In this document: in pieces, positions 33,201-43,015 of the stretch
Position numbering within the stretch: the first letter of the stretch is position 1
Layout: each line of letters opens with the position of its first letter
Source: Blastocladiella emersonii ATCC 22665
Taxonomy: Eukaryota > Blastocladiomycota > Blastocladiomycetes > Blastocladiales > Blastocladiaceae
DNA length: 64,000 nucleotides
Direction: 5' to 3'
NCBI GenBank assembly: GCA_025594325.1
Contig: JANHCV010000007.1
Coordinates: forward strand, 434,001-498,000
Notes under the pieces: model-generated
The model's database searches: none
What the model was told of the DNA's origin: nothing
The model's input: the letters and a program-made list of their open reading frames with translations, nothing else
Position numbers and translations under genes: made by a program

Positions 33201-33747
33201 GGTCGCCGCCGCCGAGGTCAAGGAGCACGAGGAAATCCGGACCCAGGTCATCATCACGCTCATGCACAAGCTGCAACGGGCCAAGTTCCACGTCGCCGCC
33301 CTCAAGGCGCAGCAGAAGCAGCAGCAGCAGCAGCAGCAGCTCCACGTCGTCGCCGCCATTGAGGCGACGCAGCGTCAGCTGCAGCAGCAGCAGCAGCAGG
33401 TCGTCCAGTACCACTCCGCGCCGCACGGGTTCGTGTACACGGACGCGCAGGTCGACGGCGCCGTGGACCAGTGGGAGGCCGAGGCCGAGGCCAATGACGA
33501 TGACGACGACGTGTCGGAGGCCGGCAGCACGGGCTCGGTCGAGACGGTCATCCCGCCGCCGCAGAACATCTGGTTCGCGCGCTACGTGCCCGCGCACAAG
33601 CAGGATCTCACCGCGTACGCGCTGACCAAGTGGCACCATTTCGCGCAGTGCGACGACACGGTCAAGGGCGTTGCCACGGTCATCTTCAACTTCTGCGTCA
33701 ACACCACCATCGACTACCTGTGGTACGAGATCTGCGGCGGCCAGTAG
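30298..33747 (+). CDS. Multi-exon membrane protein of unknown family
   Basis: Proposed exons: 30298-30682, 30762-31539, 31614-31781, 31852-31929, 31996-32057 and 32106-33747. The first four introns are in phase and have GTAC donors. The fifth (32058-32105, GTTCGC...GATAG) is weaker but removes an in-frame stop at 32090. The N-terminus is strongly hydrophobic (FVLALVGAMMFALLAFQAMF). Further membrane segments are VVLAFSTVILLLLATSIVI and SLVKFVVAAVLAPMAE. The tail is hydrophilic with poly-Gln runs, an Asp run and FNFCVNTTIDYLWYEICGGQ at the end. A frame change in the repetitive GCC/GCG tract near 32940-32980 is needed to reach the last 250 codons, so either a short intron or an indel is unresolved. 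No known domain was recognised. Confidence 0.5.
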
Positions 33748-34457
33748 GGCGGCGTGGGCCGCTGCACTCGACTCGATCCACCTCGTACCCGACCCGGCCC
33801 AGCCCTCGACTCGACCACGACCTGCGCCTGCACCTGCGCCTCCACTCCGACCATCAACAACATGCCCCTGTACGGACCAGCGCCAGATCTCTGACGTGTT
33901 CTTGTACTGACCTTTCGCTACTCCACCCATCCCTCCCCTCGCACTACCGACTCGCTCCTCCACTCCTACCCTTGTCGCTTCCCCTCTCCTCTCGCCGGTG
34001 CCTACATTTCGCGCTCGCTCCGCCTGCTCACCGAATTGACCTGTCGGCTGCCCTTTGCGGTGCCATCTTCTTCGTACCCGAGGATTTACGTGCGCGTGCG
34101 TGTTTCCTGCAACGGGGGAAGAAGCGGTCATGGTGAGTATGACGGGCGGGTGCGGGTCTTGTGTATTCGGGGGCAGGCACGTCGCGTCCAAGTGCTGGCC
34201 TTGTACAGCGACGCGCGCGCACTCGTCCACTCTCGCGCGTGCGGTCGGTCGGTCGGTCGCCCAGCTCATGGACCCGCGCTCCTCCTCCTCGTCGACGACG
34301 TCGTCATCGCCACCATGCTCCTCCTCGGGTCGCTCCACGGTGTCGCGGCGGGCGGCACCAGCGGCCATGGTGGCGACTGACGGCGGCGGCGAGAGTGCGC
34401 GGTCCACGGCGACCAACACGAAGCTCCATGGTCGGCGCTGTCATGCGCGTGTGTGTC
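33748..34457. other. Intergenic region
   Basis: A 710-bp stretch with C/T-rich sequence and no recognisable gene. Short frames on both strands lack motifs. Confidence 0.35.
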
Positions 34458-35020
34458 TCACTCGCGTTGCTTTGTTACTCGTAGTAGAATAGATGGCCGC
34501 GGTTCTTGCCCCACTCTCCCTTGCGTGTCTCGCCCGTTTCTAAGGTGGCTTGTTGCCTTGCTTCTCGCTCTCGCTGTCCTGCAAACTCTCGTCCGCTCCG
34601 CGACACAGGTCAAGTTCGAGGTCTGCGTAGGGAATGCGCTCTCGCGGGACGATCCATGCCCGCCGCCTACCGCGCACACGTGTCGCGCGACGCGTTCTCG
34701 TCTTCGGGATCGAGCGTGGCGCCGTCCGCACGCATGCGCTCGACGGTCAGCAGTGCGTCGTCCTGCAGACTCCTTGAACTGGTCCGTGATGCCCTCGGGC
34801 GTCGTGTCCATGGCCAGCGCGCTCAGAGTCACGGCCGCCGTGAGTTTGGTCTCGTCGTGCTTGGACGCCGAAGTTGACCGCGAGCATGTCGATGGCCATG
34901 ACCACGGACCGCTCCTTTCGCGCGACTTGTAACGCGGTCTCGTCGTCCGGATCGAGCGCCGCGCCTTCCGCACACATACGCGCGTGATGGTGATGGCTAG
35001 AAGCGCGTTGTCGTGCCGAT
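34458..35020 (-). pseudogene. Degenerate ankyrin-like gene remnant with an internal duplication
   Basis: On the minus strand, two similar peptide segments appear in different frames about 240 bp apart: RVCAEGAALDPDDETALQVA (about 34915-34980) and ERMRADGATLDPEDENASRD (about 34670-34740). Both look like ankyrin repeat turns. Between them, DETKLTAAVTLSALAMDTT continues the pattern in a third frame. No single frame joins them and no start or stop fits, so this is debris of a repeat-protein gene. The downstream neighbour is the 3' end of the DHCR7 gene. Confidence 0.5.
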
Positions 35021-35172
35021 TCGCCTCACGGACGCGTCTCAGTTGTCACTGAGAGCGAAGCTCAGCTCAGGATCGGCGGTTGCGAGGTAAAAGAGAACAA
35101 AATGTATACTCCGAGTCAACTCCGTGCCGCACCCCCGCAGCGAAGCACACCCCACCACCCGCCGCGCCGCCC

Positions 35173-36784
35173 TTACCAGACGTAGGGCACGAGCTTGTAC
35201 GGCACAATACGGCAGTACTCTTCCCAGTGCTTACCGTACTTGCCGCGGCACCGCGCGTCGTCGCGGTAGATGCGTCCGACGAGGAGGATCGTCATGAAGA
35301 TGATGTAAAAGTAGGGCGTGAGGTGCTCGAAGCCGCAGGCCAGGCACATGGCCGACGAGAGGAGCAGGTCGCCGAGGTAGTTGCAGTGGCGCGAGAGGCC
35401 CCAGAAGCCGGAGGTCAGCAGGATCGACTCGTGCTCGACGCCGTCCGACGTCGTGTACTTGGGGCGCAGCATGGTCGGCGGCTTGCCCCAGATGGTGCAC
35501 TGGCCGTTGGTGCGGCGCACCAGGTCCTTTTGGTGGTTGACGGCGCGGAAGATGGCGTAGCCGCCGAGCCCGAGCGCCGTGACGGCGGCCGCGTACCACG
35601 TCGGCAGTGACACGGGGTTCACGGCGAGGTAGTGGCCCTGCAGCGTGTAGGTGAAGGGGAGCCAGACCGAGTCGCCCCAGGCGAGGTAGAAGCCCTGTTG
35701 TGGGCAACGAGCGAAGTGTGAGCGCCCGTCCTGCGAGTCACGGTTGCGAAAAAAAAAGAACGTACGAAGTGGTCGTGGCAGACGTCAATGGTGCGGAGGT
35801 ACCAGTCCTCGTTGATGAAAAAGTCGACGACGTAGATGGCGTGGAGCAGGTTGACGATGACCATGGAGTTGGTGACGTGGCCGAAGTCGAGGTACTGGCG
35901 GACGGCGAAGCTGTAGCTGATGAGGGTCCAGGCGACGATGCCGGGGCGGCCGTTGTGGAACAGCTTGAAGTCGAACCACTTGCCGATGCGCGGGTTGAAC
36001 TCAATGCCCATGTAGAAGTCGTAGATGGCCGAGCCTGAGAACTTGCGGTCCTCGGCGTGGGTCGGGAACGCGTACGCCTTGACGTACGAGAAGACCGAGA
36101 GCGCGTAGCCGTAGATGTTGGCGGCAATGTAGATGCCGGGGAAGTAGTCGGCGATGACGGCGCCGCTGAACAGCGGGACCACGGTCGAGCACCCAATGTA
36201 CAGCGCGTGCGTCACGATCCACGCGAGCATCCCGTTCACCTTGTACTCGAGAATGTGGCCCGCGGGCGTCGGCTGGCCGTACCCGATCGGCGAGGGCAGG
36301 TAGAGGTACAGCGCGGCCTGGAACGTGAGCCAGCCGGCCGTCAGCTTGACGGCGTCCCACGAGAAGGCGGGCAGCACGGCCCACGCGCGGTCGGCGGCCG
36401 ACAGCGCGAGGAAGCCCGGGATCGAGGCGGGTACGGCCCAGGCGGGCGGGTCGGCGAGCAGCACGCCGAGCGCGGGCGCCGACAGCGCGCCGCCGAACTT
36501 GTCGATGGCGATCTGGAAGTAAGCGACGAGCAGCGGGCACACGGCCACGATCAGCGCGGCGATGGTCACGTCGACGGCGCTCACGTCTACAAGCGGGACG
36601 AGGGTCAGCACGCGTTGCAGGGGTACGACCAAGCGGACAGCGTACCGCGCTGGCGGCCCCACGTCTTGCCGACCTGGGCGTTGAGCTGGTCGCGGACAGC
36701 GGCCTTGGCGGCCTCCTTGGCGGTGGTGGTGGGCGCGGCGGCGTCGCCCGTGCCGCTCTTCTTGGCCTGGACGGGAACGGCCAT
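35173..36784 (-). CDS. DHCR7: 7-dehydrocholesterol reductase (sterol delta-7 reductase)
   Basis: NADPH-dependent ER membrane enzyme that reduces the C7-C8 double bond of sterols. Exons 36784-36646, 36586-35766 and 35694-35173, joined by introns of 59 nt (GTACGC...CTTGTAG, phase 1) and 71 nt (GTACGT...CAACAG, phase 0), encode about 493 residues (human DHCR7 has 475). Diagnostic motifs are [20 protein letters not shown], the histidine-rich [20 protein letters not shown] formed across the second intron, ANHQKDL-type [19 protein letters not shown], and [16 protein letters not shown] near the C-terminus. CHDHFG with NHQKDL separates it from the ERG24/TM7SF2 and ERG4 reductases. A TATA box lies about 70 bp upstream and a divergent peptidase gene shares the promoter region. 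It implies production of sterols saturated at C7, unlike ergosterol. Confidence 0.93.
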
Positions 36785-36850
36785 GGTGCAGTGTGTGCTA
36801 CGTCGTCTTCTTGTTGTTGATACAGTGCAGTAAGAGGTCGTATACGCAAG

Positions 36851-36858
36851 CCTTTATA
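36851..36858 (-). promoter_or_regulatory. TATA box of DHCR7
   Basis: Minus-strand TATAAAGG, about 67 bp upstream of the DHCR7 ATG. Its context (CGTATAAAGGC) closely resembles the box of the divergent peptidase gene. Confidence 0.6.
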
Positions 36859-37364
36859 CGAGGCGGGAGCGGAAGAGCGAGCGAGGGGAGAGCGAGCGTC
36901 GCGCGGGCGGCCCAGCACAGGCACCCTCGCTCGCTCGCGCACTCGGCGCAACGTTGCGACGGCCGCGCCGATCGTTTGGCGTGACCGTCGGCCGGAAGGG
37001 GCGAAGGGGGTCGCCGTATTCGCCGTGTTCCCACGCGTCGCTCACGCGTAGACGCGCCTATTTTTTTCCGCCGCCGGCCGCGCGGCTTGCGCCTGATCGA
37101 CGCGCTGTCTCTGTCTCTGTCTCCCAAATTCGGCCTGTCTCCGGCTGTCTCGCGTCGCTACGACGCGTCGCACTCGACATGCATGGCCGACGCGGTCGCT
37201 GCATACATGCACGTGAAGCTGGCGAACCACAGAGCGAGCGGGCGAGAGCGGCTGCGTTTCGGATGGCAGATGGTGCGGGAGAACCGGGCGTCACGCGGTT
37301 CGGCCAAACGCAACCCCAGGTGCTCGACTTGCCACCGCCGTGTTGACGCGACAAGGTGCACGAG

Positions 37365-37370
37365 TATAAA
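37365..37370 (+). promoter_or_regulatory. TATA box of prolyl oligopeptidase
   Basis: TATAAA followed by GGCGGGGCGGG, 80 bp upstream of the ATG at 37450; a conventional core promoter spacing for a short leader. Confidence 0.6.
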
Positions 37371-37449
37371 GGCGGGGCGGGCCCGCCGCGCGCGGCTCTC
37401 GCTCCCCCGCAAGAGCTTGCACTCTACCACGTAGCACTTATCATAGACC

Positions 37450-39709
37450 ATGGTCAACGAGACGCCCGCGAGCCCGCGCTACCCGTGGGGCAAGTACCCG
37501 GCGGTGCGCCGCGACGAGTCGTGCGTCGAGACGCTGCACGGCGTGCCGGTCGCCGACCCGTACCGGTGGCTCGAGGACCCGGACTCGGACGAGACCAAGC
37601 AGTTTGTCGAGGACCAGGCCACGCTGACCGAGGCGTACCTCGCCCAGTACCCCGACAAGGCCAAGTTCGAGGCCAAGCTGACCGACATGTTCAACTACGA
37701 GCGCTTCTCGGTCCCGTCCAAGCACGGCGACGCCTACTACTACTGGTACAACTCGGGCCTACTCAACCAGTCGGTCCTCTACCGCCAGGCCACGCTCGAC
37801 GCCGAGCCCGAGATCTTCTTCGACCCCAACAAGCTGTCCGACGACGGCACCGTCGCGCTGTCGACCTACTCGTTCTCCGAGAAGGCCACCTACTTTGGCT
37901 ACGCCATCTCCAAGTCGGGCTCCGACTGGGTCTCGATCCACGTCAAGCGCGTCGCCGACGGCGAGGACCTCGACGACGTCGTGCACTTTGCCAAGTTCAC
38001 CTCCATCGAGTGGACCAAGGACGAGGCCGGCTTCTTCTACACCCGCTACCCGAAGGTCGACGCCGCCGACCTCGGCACCGAGACCGACGCCAACTATTTC
38101 GCCCAGACCATGTACCACGCGCTCGGCACCGCCCAGGTCGACGACGTGCTCGTCTACCACGACCCTGAGCACCCGACGTACGCCGGCGGCGTCACCGAGT
38201 CCGACTGCGGCCACTACCTGATCCTCGCCGTGTCGGCGTCGACCGCTGCCAAGAACCTCCTGTGGATCGCCCCGCACCCGGCGGCCGGCGAGGGCTACGG
38301 CGCGCTGGCGTGGGCCAGGGTCGTCGACGACATCGACGTCGGCTCGTTCCAGTACATCACCAACGAGGGCTCCGTCTTCTACTTTTTGTCGAACGCGGGC
38401 GCGCCCAAGCAGCGCGTCGTGACCTACGACCTGGCCAACCCGTCGGCCGGGTTCGTGGACCTGGTCGCCGAGGACGCCGAGTGCCCGCTGACGTCGGCGG
38501 CGGTGGTCGACGGCGACAAGCTGGTGCTCGTGTACATGCGCGACGTCAAGGACACGGTGTGCCTGCACTCGCTGGCGACGGGCGAGCGGCTCGACACGAT
38601 CGCGCTGCCGCCCGCCTCGATCAGCGGGCTGTCGGCCAAGAAGAAGCAGTCCGACTTCTTCTTCTCGTACACGTCGTTCCTGTCGCCCGGCACCATCGTG
38701 CGGTACGACGTGCCGACGCGCACCGCGTCCGAGTTCAAGCGCGTGTCGGTCGCCGGGTTCAACCCGGACGAGTTTGTGGCCGAGCAGGAGTTCTACACGG
38801 GCAAGTACGGCACCAAGATCCCCATGTTCATCGTGCACTGCAAGGGGCTTAAGCTCGACGGGTCCAACCCGACGTTCCTGTACGGGTACATGGGCTTCAA
38901 CATCTCGATCGGCCCGGCCTTTTCGCCCGCGTGGATCACGTTCATGGCGCACTACAACGGCGTCGTCGTCGTGGCCAACGGCCGCGGCGGGGGCGAGTAT
39001 GGTGAAGAGTGGCACGAGGCCGGAACGAAAGCGCAAAAGCAGAACGTTTTTGACGACTTCCAGTGGGCTGCTCGTCATCTCGTGGCCCGCCGCTACACGT
39101 CGCACAAGAAGATCGCCATCAACGGCGGGTCGAACGGCGGCCTGCTCGTCGGCGCGTGCGTGAACCAGGCGCCCGAGCTGTTCGGCGCGGCCGTCGCCGA
39201 GGTCGGCGTCATGGACATGCTGCGCTTCCACAAGTTCACCATCGGTATGTCTTTTCTTTGCTTGTGTGGTTGTGCATGCACCAAAGTGGTGGTGGTGGTG
39301 GTGCACGGCGGACTCGGTCGGGTCGCGACTCGCGGACACGCGTCACTCACCCCCGTTCTCCTCCCAAACTCTAGGCCACGCGTGGATCGCCGACTACGGC
39401 AACCCGGACATTGCCGAGGAGTTTGCGTACATCCGCAAGTACTCGCCGGTGCACAACACGACGACGCAGGACTACCCGGCGACGCTGATCATGACGTCGG
39501 ACCACGACGACCGCGTCGTGCCCCTGCACTCGTACAAGTTTGCCGCCGCGCTGCAGCACGCCAACCCGAACAGCAAGAACCCGCTGCTGATCCTCATCGA
39601 GCGCAAGGCGGGCCACGGCGCGGGCAAGCCGACCAAGAAGCGCATCGAGTCGGCCGCGCTCAAGTTCGCGTTCATTACCATGAACATTGGCGCCCAGTGG
39701 CACGAGTAG
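37450..39709 (+). CDS. Prolyl oligopeptidase (S9A family)
   Basis: Cytosolic serine peptidase that cleaves short peptides after proline. Exons 37450-39244 and 39375-39709, joined by a 130-nt phase-1 intron (GTATGT...CTCTAG), give about 709 residues, the typical length (porcine enzyme 710). The N-terminus has the family opening YPVRRDES-like YPAVRRDESCVETLHG and DPYRWLEDPDS; the middle forms the beta-propeller. The catalytic triad is visible: Ser in GGSNGGLL (residue 561), Asp in DHDDRVVP (641-644) and His in KAGHGAGKP (679). GRGGGEYGEEWHEAG is the usual loop before the active site. A 312-bp inverted copy of 38466-38777 lies at 43016-43327. Confidence 0.95.
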
Positions 39710-39854
39710 GTGGTGGCCGTGGTGGCTGTTAACGTAGATCTGGATACACATCGCTCGTCGATTGCTCAAAATCCTTGTTCCAGATCAAAGCGATGCTGAG
39801 AGAGGGGGTCCTGAGCGAGAGTGCATCACCAAACCGCGGCTGCCGAGGGCCCAT
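39710..39854. other. 3' flank of the peptidase gene
   Basis: Short non-coding stretch leading into a palindrome-rich segment; no specific signal seen. Confidence 0.3.
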
Positions 39855-40070
39855 GGATCCAGGGTGGATCCACCTTGAGCCTTCCAGCGCTGGATCCAGC
39901 ATTAATCTAGCGTTGGATCCAGATTTCGCTGACTGGATCCACCATCATGAAAGGCGGATCCAGCCTTGACTGAGATGAGCTGGAATGAGCTTCGCGGCGA
40001 CCTGGATCGAGACGTTGATCCATTTCCTTGAAAGTGGACCCACACCTTGATCCACGCGCCCTGGATCAAC
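39855..40070. repeat. Cluster of TGGATCCA palindromes
   Basis: Six GGATCC hexamers occur within 107 bp (starting at 39855, 39866, 39892, 39915, 39935 and 39956). Five are in the 8-bp palindrome TGGATCCA and the sixth is CGGATCCA. Degraded forms (TGGATCGA, TTGATCCA, TGGATCAA) continue to about 40070. Spacing is irregular (11-26 bp), so this is not a simple satellite. Confidence 0.8.
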
Positions 40071-40676
40071 TTGTTGTAAATGTAGTTCTAGGCGTCCATC
40101 TACGTCTGTATCCAACTCTTGCTCAGGCAGAACCAGGAGCTGATCGACGGTGAACATGGCGGTGAAGAAACTCGTGCGAAAATGTATTGAAATGGTCGCA
40201 ACGACCCAGCAAACCATGCGAGGAAGCCGAACGCAACTAGACGTGTTCGTGCTGCTGCAGGATGAGCTCGAGCCCGTCGTCAAACGTTGTGTTTGCGCCG
40301 CCAGGATCACGGCGGTCCACAAGTCGAGCGAGTTGGCGATCTGCGGCATCATGAGCAGCGTGAGGCTCGCAGCGTCGTCGTACACGTTGATGAGGTACTC
40401 GGTGTACCCGTCCTGGTGCGCCGACGATGGCCGGTTCCCGTTCGGCGCGACGTGAAGGAAGGCCGAGATGGCCGACAACGGCACGATGTGGAACTCGCAC
40501 GTGGCGGGCTGCGTGGGACGGAGAGGAAACGTCTGCACGACGTAGAGGCCCGGCGGAACGACGTGCGGCACCGACTGGTACAGGTGGAAATGCTCAACGA
40601 CCGTGCTTTCGAGCTGCATGCCGTCCAACTTCAGGTCAGAGGGCCAGGTGCGCGGATACCGCTTGGCGACGCGCAT
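39945..40676 (-). CDS. Hypothetical protein, possibly a gene fragment
   Basis: Open frame of 243 codons starting MRVAKRYPRTWPSDLKLDGM at 40676. The first 130 residues look coding: balanced composition with beta-rich stretches such as HVVPPGLYVVQTFPLRPTQP and TEYLINVYDDAASLTLLMMP. After about 40260 the composition changes (Ser/Thr/Cys-rich), and the 3' end runs into the palindrome cluster, so the true end may be an upstream splice site or the gene may be truncated. No family was recognised. Its neighbourhood is repeat-rich. Confidence 0.35.
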   Translation of the reverse strand: MRVAKRYPRTWPSDLKLDGMQLESTVVEHFHLYQSVPHVVPPGLYVVQTFPLRPTQPATCEFHIVPLSAISAFLHVAPNGNRPSSAHQDGYTEYLINVYDDAASLTLLMMPQIANSLDLWTAVILAAQTQRLTTGSSSSCSSTNTSSCVRLPRMVCWVVATISIHFRTSFFTAMFTVDQLLVLPEQELDTDVDGRLELHLQQVDPGRVDQGVGPLSRKWINVSIQVAAKLIPAHLSQGWIRLS

Positions 40677-42278
40677 CCGAGGCCATCAGCAAGCTCGAAG
40701 TCTTAACTGAGACTCATAAAGCTTCAAGATGCGAGAGCTCTCACGACCGCTGTTACGACTCTTCACGCGAGGGGAGCGCTGCGGCGCGGCTTGCTCGCCG
40801 ACCAGGTCCGTCTCGGTCCACTTCCAAAGCTCACGGCACGGCCACACGCTTGCAGCGAGTGATTCATGGATCATTCATAGAGTGCGACGTCGCGGTACCG
40901 TCGCCGGGAGGAGAGAGCGCGGCGCTGCAGCGAAGCGCGAGCCGCAAAACGCGTCGAAGCCAGCGCCACGTGAGCGCGTCGATCGTTTCAGCCGCGTTCG
41001 CTTTTCGCGGACTTCGCGCCGCGGCGGCTCGCACTCTCTCGCCCCACCACCAACAACCATGCTATCGACCCACCCAACACCCGCGACCTCGCTCAACCGC
41101 CTGCACCGTCACCCCTCGGCCTCCATGTATCTCACGTCGACGCGCATCCGCCCAGCGCCGCCACGCGTCCGCGGCACGGTGACCCCACGGTACGCGTCTC
41201 TCCCCTTCTCCGAGGTCTCTCCCTCCTCGCGACGTGCATCCACAGCCATGCCTCGAGACCGGCGATACGCCCTGCACGCTTCGGCGGGTCTTGAACCTGC
41301 TGCGCTTGATGCTCGCGCCGCGTTCCCACGCCCTCCGCGCCGGCTGTCCGTTCGCTCGCTCGCTGACGCGTCACACGGTCACCTTGCTCTCTTTCGTAGC
41401 CTTCGAGATGTACATCAAGCTGCAGCGGCGCTCGTGGGGGCCGTCGTGACGCACCCGCGTCGATCTTGACCATGGTCGCGACAAGGTGCGCCGTGTGCGG
41501 CTCGGTCTCCTGCTCCCACGGGCCGAGACTCACATGTTCGCGAAATCCATCGGTAGGACGCCAAGTACGCCAAGTACGCCAAGCGGCACGACAAGCGCCG
41601 CGCCTTCGCCCGCCAGGCCAACTCGTGCGCGACGCGCTCAAGGCTACACGGTACGGGCCTTCTCCTTCGCGTTCTCGGCGTGATTCGCACTGATCGTGGG
41701 CACGGACAGGCTCCGAGCTCCCGAGCGACATCGCTCGTGTCGTCGGCCCAGATCCTGGCGACGCGGCCCGTCCGTTCGCCCCATGTGTATACTTCGCCCG
41801 ATCCCTTGCTCACTTGTCTCCGCCACGTCACCCATAGCCTCGGTCAACTACGACAAGCCTCAACGGTGCTCCAGAACACGCGGCGACTCAGGATAACGGC
41901 CTCTTAATCGTCCGCGGCGGTGGCATTCACTGGCGAGCCCGATATCGCTGCGCGGTGGGGCTCCCAGCGCTTGCGCGAGACCGTTGACGATTATGTGCAA
42001 GTTGGAATTAAGCAGGGTGAGTTTGTCGTACACGTCACTCGAGGACATGTGTTTGATATATCCACATATTTTCCGAATGACTCCACTATTAGATAGTCAG
42101 TCTTGAGAAAGATACACTGTCCAGACACAGGAGTGGCGGCGCGCTATGTTGGGCGGGCAATTCCGTGCGCACGACGACAGTCCTCGTGTGATTGGCATGA
42201 AACGAATATCGGCTTTCATCCGGGATGTGAGCGCCGGGAACTGCGCAAATTTCACTTGATGTGGCACGGGTGGGCTGA
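40677..42278. other. Region with possible unresolved multi-exon gene
   Basis: No complete gene could be built. Between about 41059 and 41880 there are several splice-like signals on the plus strand (GTACGC at 41190, acceptors CCACAG about 41247 and TTTCGTAG about 41399, GTAG at 41552, GTACGG near 41652, GACAG near 41709). Short coding-like pieces (FEMYIKLQRRSW, DAKYAKYAKRHDKRRAFARQ) lie beside them. A 9-bp unit (acgccaagt) repeats three times at about 41560-41585. The pieces do not join into a recognised protein, so this is left unassigned. Confidence 0.3.
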
Positions 42279-42279
42279 A

Positions 42280-42295
42280 GACGCGTTGCGCCACA
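42280..42295 (-). repeat. Short match to the 60-bp interspersed repeat
   Basis: Minus-strand TGTGGCGCAACGCGTC, a 16-bp exact match to the start of the repeat seen at 43405 and 45498; the rest of the element is not evident. Confidence 0.45.
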
Positions 42296-42333
42296 CCTGC
42301 GCCACAACGTGACCGCGGCGAAGGCTTGGCCTC

Positions 42334-42432
42334 AGTCGCCTTCGCGAGCTCAAGTAGCCCGCGGCTTCCACTCAGGCACGCGCTCAGTCGCCCCATCTAA
42401 AGCATGCTGCTTTCGCCCACCAGCAGTCGCAG
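42334..42432 (+). repeat. Degenerate direct repeat, unit 1
   Basis: Shares order and most bases with 42800-42894. Common landmarks are CAGTCGCC/GAGTCGC, AGCCCGCGGCT, CACTCA, CACGCTCAGT, CCTCATCT, AAG.ATGCTGC, TCCGCCCA and AGCAG.CGCAG. A weaker related piece lies at about 42690-42740 (GCATGCAGCTGC... CAGTCGCAG). One frame encodes a Gln-rich peptide, so this may be decayed coding sequence. Confidence 0.6.
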
Positions 42433-42799
42433 ACCCAACCGAAGCAGGAAGGTTCAGTTGTTGACACGCGGCACCGACACTCGTGAGCTGACGTTTTTCA
42501 TTGACCACGTCCTCATCTCTTACGCTCATGGACCGAGCGACGCCTGCGAGATCAATACAGGAAATAAACTCGACACACCGTCGTCAAAGTTCCTTTCGAC
42601 CATCACGCATGCGATCAGCAAATAAAGAGTTGAGTCACGAGTGGGTGGTCGCGACGGCCATTCTCGCTCAGGTCTCCCTCTTTCAGAAACGCATGCAGCT
42701 GCTCCTTTCCAAACAGCAGTGGCAGCAGCAGTCGCAGTCAGTGCCCGCCCTGAAGAAGGAAAAGGCTACTGCTCTCGCTGAGCTTCAAGCCCAGCGCTG

Positions 42800-42894
42800 A
42801 GTCGCTGCAGCTCACGCAGCCCGCGGCTCTCACTCAAGCACACGCTCAGTTGCCTCATCTTAAGTATGCTGCGTCCGCCCAGAAGCAGCCGCAG
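42800..42894 (+). repeat. Degenerate direct repeat, unit 2
   Basis: Partner of 42334-42432, about 370 bp downstream. It is followed by a CAG-rich stretch (cctgcagaagcagcagagg) and then by the inserted peptidase fragment. Confidence 0.6.
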
Positions 42895-43015
42895 CCCCTG
42901 CAGAAGCAGCAGAGGACCAGCGCCGTCCGCTTTCGTCGACGCGCAGGAACAAGCGTTCGTGAGCTAGGTGCACGCTCGCCTGAGGCACGAAACCGCTCGC
43001 ACGGCGTTCCTAACT

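Larger units (their letters stand above)
36785..37449. promoter_or_regulatory. Shared divergent promoter region of DHCR7 and prolyl oligopeptidase
   Basis: A 665-bp region between two divergently transcribed genes, with a TATA box close to each start. Reading frames inside it have no homology. The middle is GC-rich, with short CGCTCG/CTCGCT runs. Confidence 0.6.

Noticed and set aside
33310-33400. CAG repeats as an expansion locus
   Set aside because: They encode poly-Gln in the membrane-protein gene and are interrupted; no evidence of instability from one sequence.
32041-34419. 792-codon minus-strand frame
   Set aside because: Leu/Gly/Arg-rich shadow of poly-Gln and Ala-rich coding sequence; the plus strand has spliced exons with in-phase introns.
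37759-39339. 526-codon minus-strand frame over the peptidase gene
   Set aside because: Shadow of the peptidase coding strand; it runs across the intron and has no family motif.
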